NCBI RefSeq assembly: GCF_007859275.1
Contig: NZ_VOHC01000030.1
Span: 62,001-126,000 of the forward strand
Length of the DNA: 64,000 nucleotides
Reading direction: 5' to 3'
Source: Planomicrobium sp. CPCC 101079
GTDB lineage: Bacteria > Bacillota > Bacilli > Bacillales_A > Planococcaceae
Shown here: piece by piece, positions 9,660-18,212 of the stretch
Layout: every line of letters starts with the position of its first letter
Numbering within the stretch: position 1 is the first letter of the stretch
Made by a program: the position numbers and the translations under genes
The notes under the pieces: model-generated
What the model was told of the DNA's origin: nothing
Seen by the model: only the letters and a program-made list of their open reading frames with translations
Databases searched by the model: none

Positions 9660-10661
9660 TTAATACTTACGATCCGGCAACAGTTCTGCTGCTTGATCCA
9701 TTGTATAAACACTTTCTTCTACTGCAATTCTCTTCTCAACTTCCTCGCCCGCCAAATGAGATTCAATAATTTCAACGAGCTGTTCGCCGAATAACGGATT
9801 ACATTCAACCGTAACGTTCATTTTTCCATCAGCCATTGCTTCGAAAGCTCCCTTAACGCCATCAACACCGATAATCTTGATGTCTTCTGCAGGCTTCAAA
9901 CCATACTCTTCAATCGCTTGGATTGCGCCGATAGCCATATCATCATTATGTGAGAACAATACGTCGATATTTTCCCCTTCGTCTTTCAAGAAAGCTTCCA
10001 TAACTTCTTTTCCTTTAGATCGTGTGAAATCACCTGTTTGCGTTTTGATGATTTTGAATTTAGGATGGTCTGCCAACACTTCTTCAAAACCTTCTTTGCG
10101 GTCAATCGCCGGAGCAGACCCAACAGTTCCTTGCAATTCCGCAATATTTACATCGCCTTCATGGTCTTTGTACTCTTCAACTAGCCAGTTTGCCGCTTTA
10201 CGTCCTTCTTCAACAAAATCAGAACCAATAAATGCTGTCCATAGCGAGTCATCTTCAATATCTACTGCGCGGTCAGCTAAAAACACTGGAATCCCTGCTG
10301 TTTTCGCTTCTTGCAAAACCGTTTCAAAACCTGTTTCTACCACTGGCGAGAAAACAATTGCATCAACATCTTGAGCGATAAAATCGCGGATTGCCTTTAG
10401 TTGGTTTTCTTGCTTTTGCTGAGCATCGGAGAATTTCAGTTCATGTCCAGCTCCTGTAATTGCGCTTTTTACAGATTCCGTATTCGCTGTTCGCCATTCA
10501 CTCTCAGCACCGACTTGGGAAAACCCAATAGTAAGTTTGTCCGAACCCCCAGAACCCGCTTTCGCTTCACTTGAACTTGAACTTGATCCACAGGCAGATA
10601 ACAGCATCATTACCGCTACAATTAGCAATACCAATAATCTTGACTTGAACATGTTTTGCAT
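9660..10661 (-). CDS. ytfQ: Sugar-binding lipoprotein, YtfQ type
   Basis: This LacI/RbsB-fold lipoprotein (333 residues) captures the sugar for the importer downstream. I chose the ATG at 10659-10661 because a GAGGGGG ribosome-binding site precedes it and because translation from there opens with a lipoprotein signal ending in the lipobox LLSAC. A longer in-frame reading up to 10853 lacks a matching site. Conserved segments include TIGFSQVGAESEWRTANT near residue 43 and VFLADRAVD, both close to E. coli YtfQ. Transcription probably starts about 205 bases upstream at the promoter with cre and AraR sites. The furanose specificity is inferred from YtfQ kinship and the arabinanase partner. Confidence 0.88.
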   Translation of the reverse strand: MQNMFKSRLLVLLIVAVMMLLSACGSSSSSSEAKAGSGGSDKLTIGFSQVGAESEWRTANTESVKSAITGAGHELKFSDAQQKQENQLKAIRDFIAQDVDAIVFSPVVETGFETVLQEAKTAGIPVFLADRAVDIEDDSLWTAFIGSDFVEEGRKAANWLVEEYKDHEGDVNIAELQGTVGSAPAIDRKEGFEEVLADHPKFKIIKTQTGDFTRSKGKEVMEAFLKDEGENIDVLFSHNDDMAIGAIQAIEEYGLKPAEDIKIIGVDGVKGAFEAMADGKMNVTVECNPLFGEQLVEIIESHLAGEEVEKRIAVEESVYTMDQAAELLPDRKY

Positions 10662-10857
10662 TTCTTTTCCCCCTCTTGTTTTCGTGAATTCCCTTAAGCC
10701 AGAGACCGCAATAAAAGTTACAAAATTGATTTTATAGAAAAATCTGGATAAAAGGCTAAAAAATATAACTGTGACCCGTTGGAGCGTTTCTGCGTTTTCT
10801 ACTTGCGCAGCAAACTGCCCACTCACCCCCTTATGAATACTTAGAATTTTCAAAACA

Positions 10858-10902
10858 ATTTGTACGTACGTTTATCATAAAGCAAACGCTTTCATAATGC
10901 AA
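10858..10902 (-). promoter_or_regulatory. Transporter-operon promoter with AraR box and cre site
   Basis: On the minus strand TTGCAT (10897-10902), 17 bp, TATGAT (10874-10879) form a good sigma-A promoter. A cre-like sequence, TGAAAGCGTTTGCT (10881-10894), fills the spacer, and an AraR-like palindrome ATTTGTACGTACGTTT (10858-10873) covers the expected start site. The layout implies carbon catabolite repression by CcpA and arabinose-relieved repression by AraR. It leaves an untranslated leader of about 205 bases before the binding-protein start. All elements are visible; regulator identity is inferred from their consensus. Confidence 0.75.
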
Positions 10903-10996
10903 TAAGCAATTTTGTTTTTTCTAAAAAATTGGTTTATTTTTAAAACAAGCTCAATAGCCGCTTTGCATCAAGCTTTCTAACATTAGTGACGAATTA

Positions 10997-11053
10997 ACTT
11001 ATACGTATGTATTTTATTTATATTAAAATATCTTTAAACCTATACGTATATAT
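10997..11053. promoter_or_regulatory. Distal pair of AraR-like palindromes
   Basis: Two ATACGTAT-centred palindromes lie at 10997-11012 and 11038-11053 with centres 41 bp apart, close to the spacing of the pair at araD. They sit 130-190 bp upstream of the transporter promoter in AT-rich DNA with no adjacent gene start. They could be auxiliary looping operators for that promoter. They are weaker matches to AraR than the proximal box. Confidence 0.45.
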
Positions 11054-11371
11054 CGGCATTGGTTTCCGTTTTTCTTTTCATTAATAATTCCTGCCGTTCG
11101 CATTAAAACTTTTGCAATTAAGCTTATAATTTTTCTTATGTTGCTATGTATAATTCAGCCTTTCTTAAAGCTAAACCATTCTCAAGCATTTCTTGTGCAA
11201 GACTTTTTTATAGTATAATAGAAGATGGAAGAAATAGGTGCGTTATTACAGAATTTTCTTTTAATTAACTGTAATTTCCTTGTAGATAAGAAATTTCATA
11301 TCAAAGCATTGTGCGTTACGAAGTAATTTGGCTTCATTGTTTTAGACTTTGTTTTTCCTTTGATAAAACAT
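11054..11371. other. AT-rich intergenic stretch without a supported gene
   Basis: I see no supported gene here. A TATAAT-like element occurs near 11215 on the plus strand and is followed by a 33-codon frame (ATG at about 11225) that lacks a ribosome-binding site, so I do not call it. Confidence 0.4.
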
Positions 11372-11397
11372 AAAAAACCACCTTAATGAAGGTGGTT
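11372..11397 (-). terminator. Intrinsic terminator after the small acidic protein gene
   Basis: A nine-pair hairpin (AACCACCTT at 11376-11384 with its complement at 11389-11397, loop AATG) is followed on the minus strand by six T residues (11372-11377). It lies just after the stop at 11411. Confidence 0.85.
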
Positions 11398-11410
11398 GTT
11401 GTTATACCTG

Positions 11411-11662
11411 TTAATATTTGTCCCCTGTATTTTCCACTCGAGTTTCTTCACCTGTCTTGCGATTTTTAATGATTTTGTCCCCTTTTGGCACATCAGATTC
11501 ATCTTCATCCGGCGCATTTTGATATGGAGCATCTAAATCCTCATCTTGGCCGCCATCAACTCCCATGAACTTTTGTGCTCTATCCACCACTTTATCCGCT
11601 GCAGTTTCATCTTCTTTCGGGCTTTTGGTTGCATCATATTCATCTGAGGCGTTTGATTTCAT
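11411..11662 (-). CDS. Small acidic hypothetical protein
   Basis: An 83-residue, highly charged and apparently disordered protein with many Asp, Glu and Lys residues and no membrane segment. I do not recognise a characterised family. An excellent ribosome-binding site (AAGGAGGG, eight bases before the ATG) and a dedicated terminator show that it is a real monocistronic gene. The tail reads KNRKTGEETRVENTGDKY. Stress-related small hydrophilic proteins look like this, but that is only a resemblance in composition. Confidence 0.75.
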   Translation of the reverse strand: MKSNASDEYDATKSPKEDETAADKVVDRAQKFMGVDGGQDEDLDAPYQNAPDEDESDVPKGDKIIKNRKTGEETRVENTGDKY

Positions 11663-11856
11663 TGCAAATCCCTCCTTGTTTCTAAATTTTGCGGCAAACT
11701 ATTTTCTCATTTCACCATTCCCATTCCACCGGTTCTATAATCATTCTATTTACAGAATAGTTAATTTATTAGCACACAAAAAGTTGAATTTTTGTTACAC
11801 TAAGAATGTAAGGCTACTGCTAATTTTTCAGGAAAATTATCTAAGGAGCTGGGACA

Positions 11857-12744
11857 ATGAATCAAGAACAATTCGATTTAGTGAAGAATGGAAAAGGATT
11901 TATCGCTGCACTCGACCAGAGCGGCGGCAGTACACCAAAAGCATTAAAGCTTTACGGGATTTCCGAAGACCAATATTCCAATGAAGACGAAATGTACGAC
12001 TTGATCCATGAAATGCGGACGCGGGTCATGACTGCCCCTTCCTTCAACTCCGACTCAATTCTTGGAGCCATCTTGTTTGAGCAGACGATGGACCGCGAAG
12101 TGGAAGGCAAATACACACCTGACTATCTTTGGGAAGAAAAAGGCGTCGTTCCTTTCCTGAAAGTCGACAAAGGGCTGGCGGACGAAAACAATGGCGTTCA
12201 ATTGATGAAGCCCATTCCAAATTTAGACGAACTTCTGCAGCGGGCAAACGAGCGGCATATTTTCGGGACGAAAATGCGTTCTGTCATCAACGAACCAAAT
12301 CAAGACGGCATCCGGCAAGTGGTCGACCAGCAATTTGAAGTCGCTAAGCAAATCCTTGCAGCGGGGCTTGTGCCGATTATTGAACCGGAAGTGAACATCC
12401 ATAGTGAAAACAAAGAAAAATGCGAAGAGATATTGAAACAAGAGCTTCTCGCTAGCTTGGATCAGCTGGACGAAGACCAAAACGTCATGCTGAAGCTGTC
12501 CATTCCAACGGTCAACAACTTCTACCGCGAATTGATTGAACATCCACGAGTCGTGCGGGTCGTCGCCCTCTCCGGAGGATATTCCCGGAAAGAAGCGAAT
12601 GAAAAACTGGCAGCCAACCACGGCCTGATTGCCAGCTTCTCCCGTGGCCTGTCCGAAGGGGTAAGCGCGAGCCAGTCGGATGATGAATTCAATGCAGCAA
12701 TCGAAGATTCGATCCAGACAATTTACGAGGCTTCGGTTACTTGA
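11857..12744 (+). CDS. fda: Fructose-bisphosphate aldolase, class I
   Basis: This enzyme cleaves fructose 1,6-bisphosphate to dihydroxyacetone phosphate and glyceraldehyde 3-phosphate by Schiff-base chemistry. The 295 residues match the staphylococcal-type class I aldolase. Landmarks are [17 protein letters not shown] near residue 14, the lysine-containing FLKVDKGL near 98, [14 protein letters not shown] near 168 and the presumed Schiff-base LKLSIPT near 208. AAGGAG lies eight bases before the ATG. A promoter is likely within 11700-11850, and a strong shared terminator follows. The class II enzyme, usual in bacilli for glycolysis, is not in this window. Confidence 0.93.
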   Translation: MNQEQFDLVKNGKGFIAALDQSGGSTPKALKLYGISEDQYSNEDEMYDLIHEMRTRVMTAPSFNSDSILGAILFEQTMDREVEGKYTPDYLWEEKGVVPFLKVDKGLADENNGVQLMKPIPNLDELLQRANERHIFGTKMRSVINEPNQDGIRQVVDQQFEVAKQILAAGLVPIIEPEVNIHSENKEKCEEILKQELLASLDQLDEDQNVMLKLSIPTVNNFYRELIEHPRVVRVVALSGGYSRKEANEKLAANHGLIASFSRGLSEGVSASQSDDEFNAAIEDSIQTIYEASVT

Positions 12745-12802
12745 TCTTCGTAAGCAGTTTCATGAAATAACTTTTAGCATCGAGATAATAAGAGACAAAA
12801 CT

Positions 12803-12845
12803 AAAGGCGTTTCCAGCACCTTATCAGGTTGCTGGAAACGCCTTT
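12803..12845. terminator. Bidirectional terminator between fda and the aminotransferase gene
   Basis: A 16-bp perfect stem (12803-12818 with 12830-12845, AAAGGCGTTTCCAGCA and complement) lies between the convergent genes. T-rich sequence occurs on the plus side and, more weakly, on the minus side, so it can serve both transcripts. Confidence 0.82.
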
Positions 12846-12851
12846 TCGATT

Positions 12852-14051
12852 TCATTTCGGAGCTAGCGCTTTTTGAACTACTTCGCCCAGCAACCGAATT
12901 CCTTGGACAATCTCTTCTTCACTTGCGTAACTGAACGACAACCTCAAAAATTCTGTTCCTTCTTCTGGATTTAAGAAGAAGTATTTGCCTGGCACAAATG
13001 ACATCCCTGCAGCTAATGCCTTTGGCAATAGCTCGACTGTATCGATTCCCGGAACTTTGGCCCAAATAAAATAGCCGCCCTCAGGCACGTACCAGGAAAC
13101 CGACGGCGGCAAGAACTCCTGCAAAGCCTGAAGCATCGTCTCGCATTTTGACTGATATGAAGCCGCCAGGTGTTTCAAACGTTCGTCAAAATCAATAGTT
13201 TCAAGAAATGTCGCCATTGTTGATTGGGCAAACGGATGATGCAAATCTTTCTTGAACCAATTGAGTGTCGTGATTAGTTCCTCAGCACCCGCTACCCAAC
13301 CAATTCGCATGCCTGGCGCCACTACTTTTGAAAAAGATCCGATATGGAGTACGGAGTTGTGCCGATCCAGTTCTTTTATGAGACGCGGATTCTCTTTAAA
13401 TCCGAGTTCCCCATAAGCATCGTCTTCTAAAATAAGGAAACCGTATTCTTCGGCAAGTGCTAAGACATGCTCTCTGCGTTCCTGTGACATCGTAGTCCCT
13501 GTTGGGTTCTGTGAAGTTGGAATGGTGTACAGGATGCGCGGCAAAGGCAAACCTTGCCTTTTTCTATCCTTCAGCATTTCTGCAAAGATTTCTGTTTGCA
13601 GCCCATCCTCGTCCACCGGCACATCCATAAACCGTTCTGTGTAATTCCGGAAAACTTCCAATGCCTCCATATAGGTCGGCGATTCTAACGCAACAAGTGC
13701 TTCATCATCCAACAGAACACGCGCAATCAGATCAATCGCCTGGCAAGCACCTGAAGTGACCAAAAGCTCCTCGTCCGAAACCATCACCCCCCGCGCTGCC
13801 AACCGCTCCTGGATAATTTTTTTCAGCTCTGGGATCTTTGGGCTTCCAATATATTGAAGCGGCAAATCACCTTCTGCATCAAGCAGATTGGCCACTGACT
13901 CCTTTAACTCTTTTGAAGGCACGAGCGCGGGTTCCGGATATCCTGAACTAAGTCGGATACAGCCTTTCGGAAGAACCGATAGCCATTGGCCTGGCGGATC
14001 GTTTTTAAAAGCTAACTCGATATCTTTTGAAAAAGGAATTTGTTGTTTCAC
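12852..14051 (-). CDS. PLP-dependent aminotransferase, class I/II (MocR-type fold without HTH)
   Basis: This 399-residue fold-type I aminotransferase resembles 2-aminoadipate, valine and aromatic aminotransferases and the catalytic half of MocR regulators. Visible elements are LVTSGACQAIDLIARVLL near residue 104, IPTSQNPTGTTMS near 182, DDAYGEL near 214 and the PLP-lysine segment GSFSKVVAPGMRIGW near 240, with a C-terminal LRLSFSY providing the carboxylate-binding Arg. There is no N-terminal DNA-binding domain. It is monocistronic. The amino-acid substrate cannot be told from sequence. Confidence 0.88.
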   Translation of the reverse strand: MKQQIPFSKDIELAFKNDPPGQWLSVLPKGCIRLSSGYPEPALVPSKELKESVANLLDAEGDLPLQYIGSPKIPELKKIIQERLAARGVMVSDEELLVTSGACQAIDLIARVLLDDEALVALESPTYMEALEVFRNYTERFMDVPVDEDGLQTEIFAEMLKDRKRQGLPLPRILYTIPTSQNPTGTTMSQERREHVLALAEEYGFLILEDDAYGELGFKENPRLIKELDRHNSVLHIGSFSKVVAPGMRIGWVAGAEELITTLNWFKKDLHHPFAQSTMATFLETIDFDERLKHLAASYQSKCETMLQALQEFLPPSVSWYVPEGGYFIWAKVPGIDTVELLPKALAAGMSFVPGKYFFLNPEEGTEFLRLSFSYASEEEIVQGIRLLGEVVQKALAPK

Positions 14052-14325
14052 AGTTGTCGTGCCCCTTTCGCGATTCAGATGTAATATGCCATCTTATATG
14101 TCTATACTACATGTTATTCGCAATTTTGAATAATACAATAACTTTAATGCACAGCTTTCACTAGTATAAGTATTGGCTTTGCATTTCAGGACTTTAGAAT
14201 TTTAATAGTCTCCTCTATTTAGCCTTCCGGATTGATTGCATAAAGAGTATAGTCGAACTGTAACTTTTAGCAGCTTATAACGTTCTCATCTTAAACAGCA
14301 ATGCGATACCCAAGGAGGATTGACT

Positions 14326-14814
14326 ATGAAGCAAAAAACATGGCTTCGAGCATTGATATTTCTGGCGTTCCTGCTGCTTCTAGCCGCTTGTGGAACGAGC
14401 GAGGATGAGACAACAAATGAACCGCCAGCAGAAGAACCTGAGTCTACCGAAGGTTCTTCGGGAGGAATACTTGCCGGTGCAGTGAACCCGACAATTGAAC
14501 AGGTAGATGAAGACACGTATCGCTATACGTTGAAAAATCAAACGGAACAAGTGAAAACTTTTACATTCACAAGCGGCCAACGATTTGATTTTTCCTTGAC
14601 AACAAAAGATGGCGAGCAAGCTTTCCTCTTTTCTTCCGTTGCTTCGTTCACACAGAATATGGGCGAAGAATCGATCAAGCAAGCCGAAGAGTTGAACTAT
14701 GAATTCGACGTTCCTGAAGCGGATCTCGAACCAGGCACTTACACATTGGAAGTTTGGCTGACGCCGGAAGAAGGCCCGGCCTTTGAAGCACAAGCGGAGC
14801 ATGTAGTCGAGTAA
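14326..14814 (+). CDS. BsuPI-domain lipoprotein
   Basis: A 162-residue lipoprotein with a signal ending in LLAACGTS, an acidic low-complexity spacer (about 25-55), and a beta-rich domain matching the intracellular proteinase inhibitor BsuPI family (YRYTLKNQTEQVKTFTFTSG near residue 65; YTLEVWLTP near the end). I chose the ATG at 14326 because AAGGAGG sits seven bases upstream; a TTG six bases earlier is too close to that site. Export argues for a surface role rather than the intracellular role of the namesake. The target is unknown. Confidence 0.83.
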   Translation: MKQKTWLRALIFLAFLLLLAACGTSEDETTNEPPAEEPESTEGSSGGILAGAVNPTIEQVDEDTYRYTLKNQTEQVKTFTFTSGQRFDFSLTTKDGEQAFLFSSVASFTQNMGEESIKQAEELNYEFDVPEADLEPGTYTLEVWLTPEEGPAFEAQAEHVVE

Positions 14815-14916
14815 TGGTTTCCATGCGTTAAGAAACATTGCGGCAACAATTCAGAATTGAGGTTAATTCTACTAACTTCCGGGAAAAATAAGCAAAACGC
14901 AGAAAGGATGATGAGG

Positions 14917-15123
14917 ATGAAAAGCAAATTAGCAGCAGGGCTTCTCGGCATTTTCCTAGGAGATTTTGGAGCCCATAAATTCTACTTAGGCAAAACCAAG
15001 ACTGGACTTTTGTATTTGGCATTTTGTTGGACAGCCATCCCTGCGATTCTCGGATTTATCGAAGGCGTTTCTTATTTACTCCAATCTGAAGAAAAGTTTC
15101 AGGCCAAGCATGGCAGATACTAA
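14917..15123 (+). CDS. TM2-domain membrane protein
   Basis: A 68-residue protein with the TM2 pattern: GIFLGDFGAHKFYLGKTKTG, followed by a second hydrophobic helix ending ILGFIEGVSYL. The glycine-rich turn and the HKFYLG motif are diagnostic. I start it at the ATG at 14917, where AGAAAGGA lies about nine bases upstream; longer readings lack a site. Function of bacterial TM2 proteins is not established. It is followed immediately by a strong terminator. Confidence 0.85.
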   Translation: MKSKLAAGLLGIFLGDFGAHKFYLGKTKTGLLYLAFCWTAIPAILGFIEGVSYLLQSEEKFQAKHGRY

Positions 15124-15156
15124 AAAGGAATTCGGCATAGTGCCGAATTCCTTTTT
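15122..15156. terminator. Bidirectional terminator between TM2 gene and bceB
   Basis: A 16-bp perfect stem (15122-15137 with 15141-15156, three-base loop) carries A and T tracts on both sides. It overlaps the TM2 stop codon and ends both convergent transcripts. Confidence 0.88.
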
Positions 15157-15164
15157 CTTTAGAG

Positions 15165-17141
15165 CTATTTCACGATTCCATAATACACCTTCGAAGTGAC
15201 TCGGTAAATCATCCAATAAATCGCTGCAAAGGCGATGACAACACCGATAAATGACAAGAGCCAGGTCTTTTCATTGGTGATGCCGAAGATCAGCAGCAAT
15301 TTCCGGACAATCGGATAAGCAAAAACCACATGGATTGTCGCGATGACGATCGGCAACAGGAACATCCAGACAATCTGCGAACGCGTCGACTCTTGAATCA
15401 TCTCTTTATCAAGGCCGACTTTCTGCATGATCTGGAATTTCCCACGATCGTCAAAACCTTCGGATACTTGCTTGAAGTACGTGATCAGCACCGTACCGAT
15501 GGTGAACAGCAAGCCCAGGAAAATGCCGAGGAACAAAAAGCCGCCGTTCATGCTGTACCATTCTACACGCTGGTTTTCCCGCGACTCGTAATGGCCATCC
15601 GAAGCCCAACTATATCCTTCGCTCAATTGATCGGCAAGTTTTTTCTTATCTTCCTCGGTGCCAGTCGTATTCCAGCCGATTTTTGCATTGATCGCCATAT
15701 AACTGTCTCCTGGCACCTCTTTTTCAAAATCCGCTTTGATTTGCTCAATTTGCGAAATGTTTGGCACGACAAGTGCCAGCGATTCCGTCAACGCCATCTC
15801 CTCGCTGAATTCGTTTTCGATCGGAGTCAATTGGAAAGTCTGCTCTCCAATAGCCAATTCTTCTTCTTTATACGTTCCGGTCGAGTGGTAGTAAAGTGCT
15901 TCATCGTCTGCCAGTGAATACGATTTCCCGGTCATTTTATTGAAATCTTCAAGAGGCAGGACATCCATGAAAACAGGCAGTTCTGTTCCTGGACTGCTTT
16001 TTTCAAATACAAATCGATTGCCGTTCAGCCTGCCAAACAGGTTTTGATAGCGATAAGTCTCCATTTCCGTCACTTCAAGGCCCAGTTTTTTTGTATCTTC
16101 ACGGAACTGGTCTTGAAGCTCGAAAAAGCGTGTATTTATGGCATCGGCGTTTTCAGGGTCTCCGTGAAGCGTCATATTGTTTTCATACGGAAAACGGTTC
16201 TCCAATGTTTCTTCTGACCCGATAAAAATAGTCACAGTAGTGGAAACCGCAATGATGACCATTGATGCCAAAATACAAATATTCGCCAGGCCCACCGCAT
16301 TTTGTTTCATGCGGTACAGCATGCCCGAGATGGAGATAAAAGCGCCAGGACGATAGTAGATGCGCTTGTTTTTCTTCATTGCCTTTAAAATGAAAATCGA
16401 TCCGGACACAAACAAGAGATAAGTTCCGATGATGACTAGCAGCACAGCCAAAAAGAATTTGGATATCGCGCTAAGAGGATCTGGGATCGTCAGTGATATC
16501 CCGTAGCCCCAGCCAAGAAAAATCAGGGAAAGAAGAAAAAGAATGATTGAGCCTTTCGGTTCTTTCTCGCCTTCCTGCTTCCCTTTCAGTAATTTGATCG
16601 GGTTCGCAAACGTGAATTGGCTGACGTTATAAAGATAGGTGATTCCAAAGATGCCAACGAATAATGCAACTGTTGCCGCAGCGGTCATCAGCGAAGTCGA
16701 ATAGCCGATATTCGAAGGCAAGCGCAGCAAATAATTCAACAGCATGAAGACCAGGCGGCCAAAAACCAGTCCCGCCACTAAGCCTGCGGCAATGCTTAAA
16801 ATGCTTGTAAAAAAGGTTTCGAAAAACAGAATTTTCGCGACGTGTTTCTTCTCGAGCCCCAAGATGCCGTAAAGGCCGATTTCCTTTTTTCTTCTCTTTA
16901 TGAGAAAGCTGTTTGTATACAAGATGAAAATAACCGAAAAGATGCCAATGACAATTACCCCAATGCCAAACAATGTCGGCAACGAACTCGAACGCTCCTG
17001 CACAAACTTATTTGTCATTAAAGAAGCCATCAAATAAAACATCATAATAATCGCAGTTGAGGACAGCAGGTAGGGAATGTACAATTGCTTGTTCGACCGG
17101 ATATTGCGCAGCGCCAATGAAGAGAAGAAGCGGCTATTCAT
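15165..17141 (-). CDS. bceB: BceB-type ABC transporter permease
   Basis: This permease (about 658 residues) belongs to peptide-antibiotic resistance transporters that flip or free lipid II cycle intermediates and also signal to the BceS kinase. Ten hydrophobic segments and a large extracellular domain (about residues 310-520) between the seventh and eighth match the family; FtsX-like segments flank it. I prefer the ATG at 17141, with GGGGTGA five bases upstream, over a GTG nine bases earlier. It overlaps bceA by eight bases. The antibiotic recognised cannot be read from sequence (bacitracin, nisin-like and mammalian-defensin classes are all known for relatives). Confidence 0.9.
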   Translation of the reverse strand: MNSRFFSSLALRNIRSNKQLYIPYLLSSTAIIMMFYLMASLMTNKFVQERSSSLPTLFGIGVIVIGIFSVIFILYTNSFLIKRRKKEIGLYGILGLEKKHVAKILFFETFFTSILSIAAGLVAGLVFGRLVFMLLNYLLRLPSNIGYSTSLMTAAATVALFVGIFGITYLYNVSQFTFANPIKLLKGKQEGEKEPKGSIILFLLSLIFLGWGYGISLTIPDPLSAISKFFLAVLLVIIGTYLLFVSGSIFILKAMKKNKRIYYRPGAFISISGMLYRMKQNAVGLANICILASMVIIAVSTTVTIFIGSEETLENRFPYENNMTLHGDPENADAINTRFFELQDQFREDTKKLGLEVTEMETYRYQNLFGRLNGNRFVFEKSSPGTELPVFMDVLPLEDFNKMTGKSYSLADDEALYYHSTGTYKEEELAIGEQTFQLTPIENEFSEEMALTESLALVVPNISQIEQIKADFEKEVPGDSYMAINAKIGWNTTGTEEDKKKLADQLSEGYSWASDGHYESRENQRVEWYSMNGGFLFLGIFLGLLFTIGTVLITYFKQVSEGFDDRGKFQIMQKVGLDKEMIQESTRSQIVWMFLLPIVIATIHVVFAYPIVRKLLLIFGITNEKTWLLSFIGVVIAFAAIYWMIYRVTSKVYYGIVK

Positions 17142-17901
17142 TCCGCTCACCCCGGCTGGACAAGACGGTCAATGACTGCGAGATGCGGTCCATGAACTCG
17201 TCAGCTGATGCATCCCCCCGGTAAATTTCATGGTACACCGCGCCATCCCGAATAAAGAGGACGCGATTTGAAAAACTTGCAGCCCGCGTACTGTGGGTCA
17301 CCATTAAAATCGTCTGTCCGGTTTCATTGATGCCTTTAAGGATTTCCATCAAGTTTTGAGACGCTTTCGAGTCAAGGGCGCCTGTCGGTTCATCCGCCAA
17401 AATGATTTTCGGCTGCGTGATGAGGGCCCGCGCTACAGCAACCCGCTGCTTTTGCCCGCCTGAAACCTCGTATGGGAATTTGTTGATATGGGCTTCGATT
17501 CCAAGGTTTTTGACAATGGGTATCAACCGACGCTCCATTTCCTCAATCGGCGTTTTTGACAGCACCAAAGGCAAAAGGATGTTGTCTTTGATCGTGAAAT
17601 TATCCAGTAAGTTAAAATCTTGAAAAACAAAGCCAAGCGTATTTCTGCGGAAAGCGGAAATTTCCTTGTCTTTGATTTTGGATAATGGCTCGCCGTCCAA
17701 ATAGACTTCGCCGGAAGTCGCATCATCAAGCGTTGAGATAATATTCAAGAGCGTCGTCTTTCCCGAACCGGATTCCCCCATGATCGAAACAAACTCCCCT
17801 GCTTTCACTGAAAAATTGACGGCTGCCAGCGCTTCTGTCTGCTGGTTTGAGAATCTCGCTGTGTATACTTTTTTAAGATTTTTAATTTCTAATAAGGTCA
17901 T
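17134..17901 (-). CDS. bceA: BceA-type ABC transporter ATP-binding protein
   Basis: A 255-residue ATPase with Walker A GESGSGKTT near residue 40, signature SGGQKQRVAVARAL near 142 and Walker B IILADEPTGALDSK. Its closest relatives drive BceAB-type bacitracin/lantibiotic resistance pumps. AAGGAGGGG precedes the ATG by six bases. The 311-bp region upstream contains the likely BceR operator and the 21-bp repeats, so bceAB has its own induced promoter separate from bceRS. Confidence 0.92.
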   Translation of the reverse strand: MTLLEIKNLKKVYTARFSNQQTEALAAVNFSVKAGEFVSIMGESGSGKTTLLNIISTLDDATSGEVYLDGEPLSKIKDKEISAFRRNTLGFVFQDFNLLDNFTIKDNILLPLVLSKTPIEEMERRLIPIVKNLGIEAHINKFPYEVSGGQKQRVAVARALITQPKIILADEPTGALDSKASQNLMEILKGINETGQTILMVTHSTRAASFSNRVLFIRDGAVYHEIYRGDASADEFMDRISQSLTVLSSRGERNE

Positions 17902-17976
17902 TGCTAACCCCTCCTTGCTCTCAATGATACGACAGGAAAAAACGGGCTGCCTGTACCTAGCCTTACAATCAGATAC

Positions 17977-18002
17977 GCAATCTTACGGTTTCGTAAGATT
18001 GC
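17977..18002 (-). promoter_or_regulatory. Likely BceR operator upstream of bceAB
   Basis: A perfect inverted repeat with 11-bp arms and a four-base centre (GCAATCTTACG, GTTT, CGTAAGATTGC) lies 76-101 bases upstream of the bceA start. Its core TTACG-N4-CGTAA fits the inverted-repeat form described for BceR/VraR-like response regulators. It is not followed by a T tract, so it is not a terminator. Regulator identity is inferred from the adjacent bceRS. Confidence 0.65.
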
Positions 18003-18014
18003 CGATTTTTGGCT

Positions 18015-18140
18015 AATTCATGTAAAAAGTTCCATAGGTCATGTAAGAAATGCGTTAGTTCATGAAAGAATCTCAAAAGTTCATGTTAAAAGTCGATCAG
18101 TTCATGTAAAAGCTCCATTAGTTCACATAAACGATCGCTT
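18015..18140. repeat. Six-unit tandem array with exact 21-bp period
   Basis: Six consecutive 21-bp units (starting 18015, 18036, 18057, 18078, 18099, 18120) share the core AGTTCATGTAAAA; the last eight positions of each unit vary. Units one to five keep TCATG, and the sixth has TCACA. The period equals two helical turns, so the cores lie on one face of the DNA. The array sits between the bceRS terminator and the bceAB operator. Stops in every frame exclude a coding repeat. Its role is unknown. Confidence 0.85.
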
Positions 18141-18175
18141 CCATCAATCTATTTAATAAAATCGAGTGATTCAGC

Positions 18176-18207
18176 AAAAAATGCTCCGAATTTCTTCAGG
18201 AGCATTT
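18176..18207 (-). terminator. Intrinsic terminator after bceS
   Basis: Nine-base arms (AAATGCTCC at 18179-18187, GGAGCATTT at 18199-18207) are followed on the minus strand by a T run at 18176-18181. It lies directly after the bceS stop. Confidence 0.8.
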
Positions 18208-18212
18208 CTTCT

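Noticed and set aside
10662..10853. 64-codon in-frame upstream extension of the YtfQ-type binding protein
   Set aside because: It has no matching ribosome-binding site and would hide the lipoprotein signal. The ATG at 10661 has both a GAGGGGG site and a proper signal peptide.
11225..11326. 33-codon plus-strand frame after a TATAAT-like element
   Set aside because: There is no ribosome-binding site and no recognisable protein character.
18015..18140. CRISPR array
   Set aside because: The period is 21 bp, units are partly conserved without distinct repeat and spacer segments, and no cas genes are present.
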